This document shows positions 14,578 to 15,347 of a stretch of DNA of 15,347 bases, one piece after another. The stretch comes from Methanosarcinales archaeon (GTDB lineage: Archaea > Halobacteriota > Methanosarcinia > Methanosarcinales > Methanogasteraceae), in the NCBI GenBank assembly GCA_030672605.1, contig DAOVGE010000020.1:1-15347 (forward strand). The letters run 5' to 3'. Position numbers and translations under genes: made by a program. The notes beneath the pieces are model-generated. The model did not search any database. It saw only the letters and a list, made by a program, of their open reading frames with translations, and was not told the origin of the DNA. How positions within the stretch are numbered: position 1 is the first letter of the stretch; the number at the start of each line of letters is the position of its first letter.

Positions 14578-15347
14578 ATGCGAGGGATCGTTTTTTACCA
14601 CACTGAAGAACTCCGGGACAGGCACGTGCGTATCTTTGATACCACGCTGCGAGACGGCGAGCAGACACCTGGCGTATCGTTCAGTCTCAAACAGAAACTG
14701 GAGATCGCAGCGCAGCTGGACAAGCTCGGCGTTGACATCATAGAGGCAGGTTTTCCGATCGCATCCGCAGGCGAGAAGGAGGCAGTTTCGGAGATCGTGC
14801 GATTGGGGCTCAACCTGCAGGTTTGCGGGCTGTCGCGGGTGATACAGGCTGATATCGATGCGTGCCTCGACTGCAATGTTGGCATGGTGCACACATTCGT
14901 CTCGACATCCGATGTCCAGCGGATACACACAATCGGGAAGTCAAGAGAGGAGGTTGTAGAGCTTGCTGTGGGTGCTGTGGAGTACATCAAGGATCACGGC
15001 GCAACATGCATGTTCTCATCGATGGATGCGACCAGAACCGATATGGATTACCTGACAACCATTCATCAGGCTGTCGAGCAGGCTGGCTGCGACATAATCA
15101 ACGTCCCTGACACGGTGGGTGTGATGGTACCATCCGCTATGTACCGGCTGATCGAGAGGATCCGAAAAACGGTTGCGTTACCGCTCGATGTGCACTGCCA
15201 CAACGACTACGGGCTTGCCGTTGCAAACAGCACCGCAGCGATTGAAGCCGGCGCAAGTCAGGTGCAGGTGACGATCAACGGACTCGGCGAGCGCGCGGGA
15301 AACGCGGATCTTGCAGAGACTGTGATGATCCTGCACACGATAGAGGG
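14578..15347 (+). CDS. leuA: 2-isopropylmalate/homocitrate/citramalate synthase family, N-terminal part
   Basis: 256 residues are visible before the right edge. The family condenses acetyl-CoA with a 2-oxo acid. RIFDTTLRDGEQTPG (residues 18-32), LGVDIIEAGFP, HTFVSTSDVQ, NVPDTVGV and the metal-binding HCHNDYGLA (His 206, His 208) are clear, followed by NGLGERAGNADL. The GFP after EAG favours isopropylmalate synthase (leucine) over citramalate synthase. Homocitrate synthase for coenzyme B remains possible, because the C-terminal part that separates them is outside the window. The start is uncertain: ATG 14578 is in frame but 19 bases from the GGAGG. The ATG best placed for that site (14565) is out of frame and joins the gene only if one T of the TTTTTT run after it is removed. 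GTG 14623 is another option. Confidence 0.9.
   Translation, partial: MRGIVFYHTEELRDRHVRIFDTTLRDGEQTPGVSFSLKQKLEIAAQLDKLGVDIIEAGFPIASAGEKEAVSEIVRLGLNLQVCGLSRVIQADIDACLDCNVGMVHTFVSTSDVQRIHTIGKSREEVVELAVGAVEYIKDHGATCMFSSMDATRTDMDYLTTIHQAVEQAGCDIINVPDTVGVMVPSAMYRLIERIRKTVALPLDVHCHNDYGLAVANSTAAIEAGASQVQVTINGLGERAGNADLAETVMILHTIE

Noticed and set aside
14595..14990. Two minus-strand frames opposite the LeuA-family gene
   Set aside because: The plus strand carries all the synthase motifs; the antisense frames are Ser/Thr/Arg-rich shadows.

Overview
The window looks like a piece of a euryarchaeal genome, most likely from the methanogen or methane-oxidiser neighbourhood (Methanomicrobia-type), though the exact lineage cannot be fixed from sequence alone. 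The evidence is an archaeal-type tyrosyl-tRNA synthetase, a pantoate kinase of the archaeal CoA pathway, FmdE-family proteins, archaeal TATA-type promoters with very short leaders, and strong GGAGGTGAT-type ribosome binding sites inside operons.

Left part (1-2704): the 5' part of tyrS runs off the left edge on the minus strand. Divergent from it is an A+T-rich stretch with two unrecognised genes (891-1121 and 1138-1680). A possible 51-codon ORF then leads into pantoate kinase (1829-2704) through ATGA overlaps at both ends. The 468-base spacer 2705-3172 holds two different inverted-repeat elements.

Centre (3173-13207, all minus strand): eight genes read in the order FmdE-family protein with zinc ribbon, flavin-reductase-like protein, secreted triple-FmdE protein ending in half a dockerin, family-5 substrate-binding protein ending in a full dockerin, OppB, OppC, OppD, OppF. 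Most are joined by 4-base or longer overlaps. There are two breaks: a 163-base gap holding a second copy of one repeat element, and a 75-base gap holding a hairpin. The inference is one functional module: secreted FmdE domains and a dockerin-bearing binding protein capture a ligand outside the cell, an Opp/Dpp/Nik-type ABC transporter imports it, and a cytosolic FmdE protein and a flavoprotein may act on it. The ligand is unknown. This is the best candidate in the window for an undescribed system.

Right part (13208-15347): the presumed operon promoter has an inverted repeat around its TATA box. A small membrane protein gene (13570-13884) follows on the plus strand. Next comes a decayed, doubly truncated group II intron reverse transcriptase/maturase on the minus strand (about 13890-14541), with two frameshifts and a stop codon. 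The last gene is the 5' part of a LeuA/AksA/CimA-family synthase, which runs off the right edge and whose start has an odd frame problem.

No tRNA, rRNA or CRISPR array was seen.
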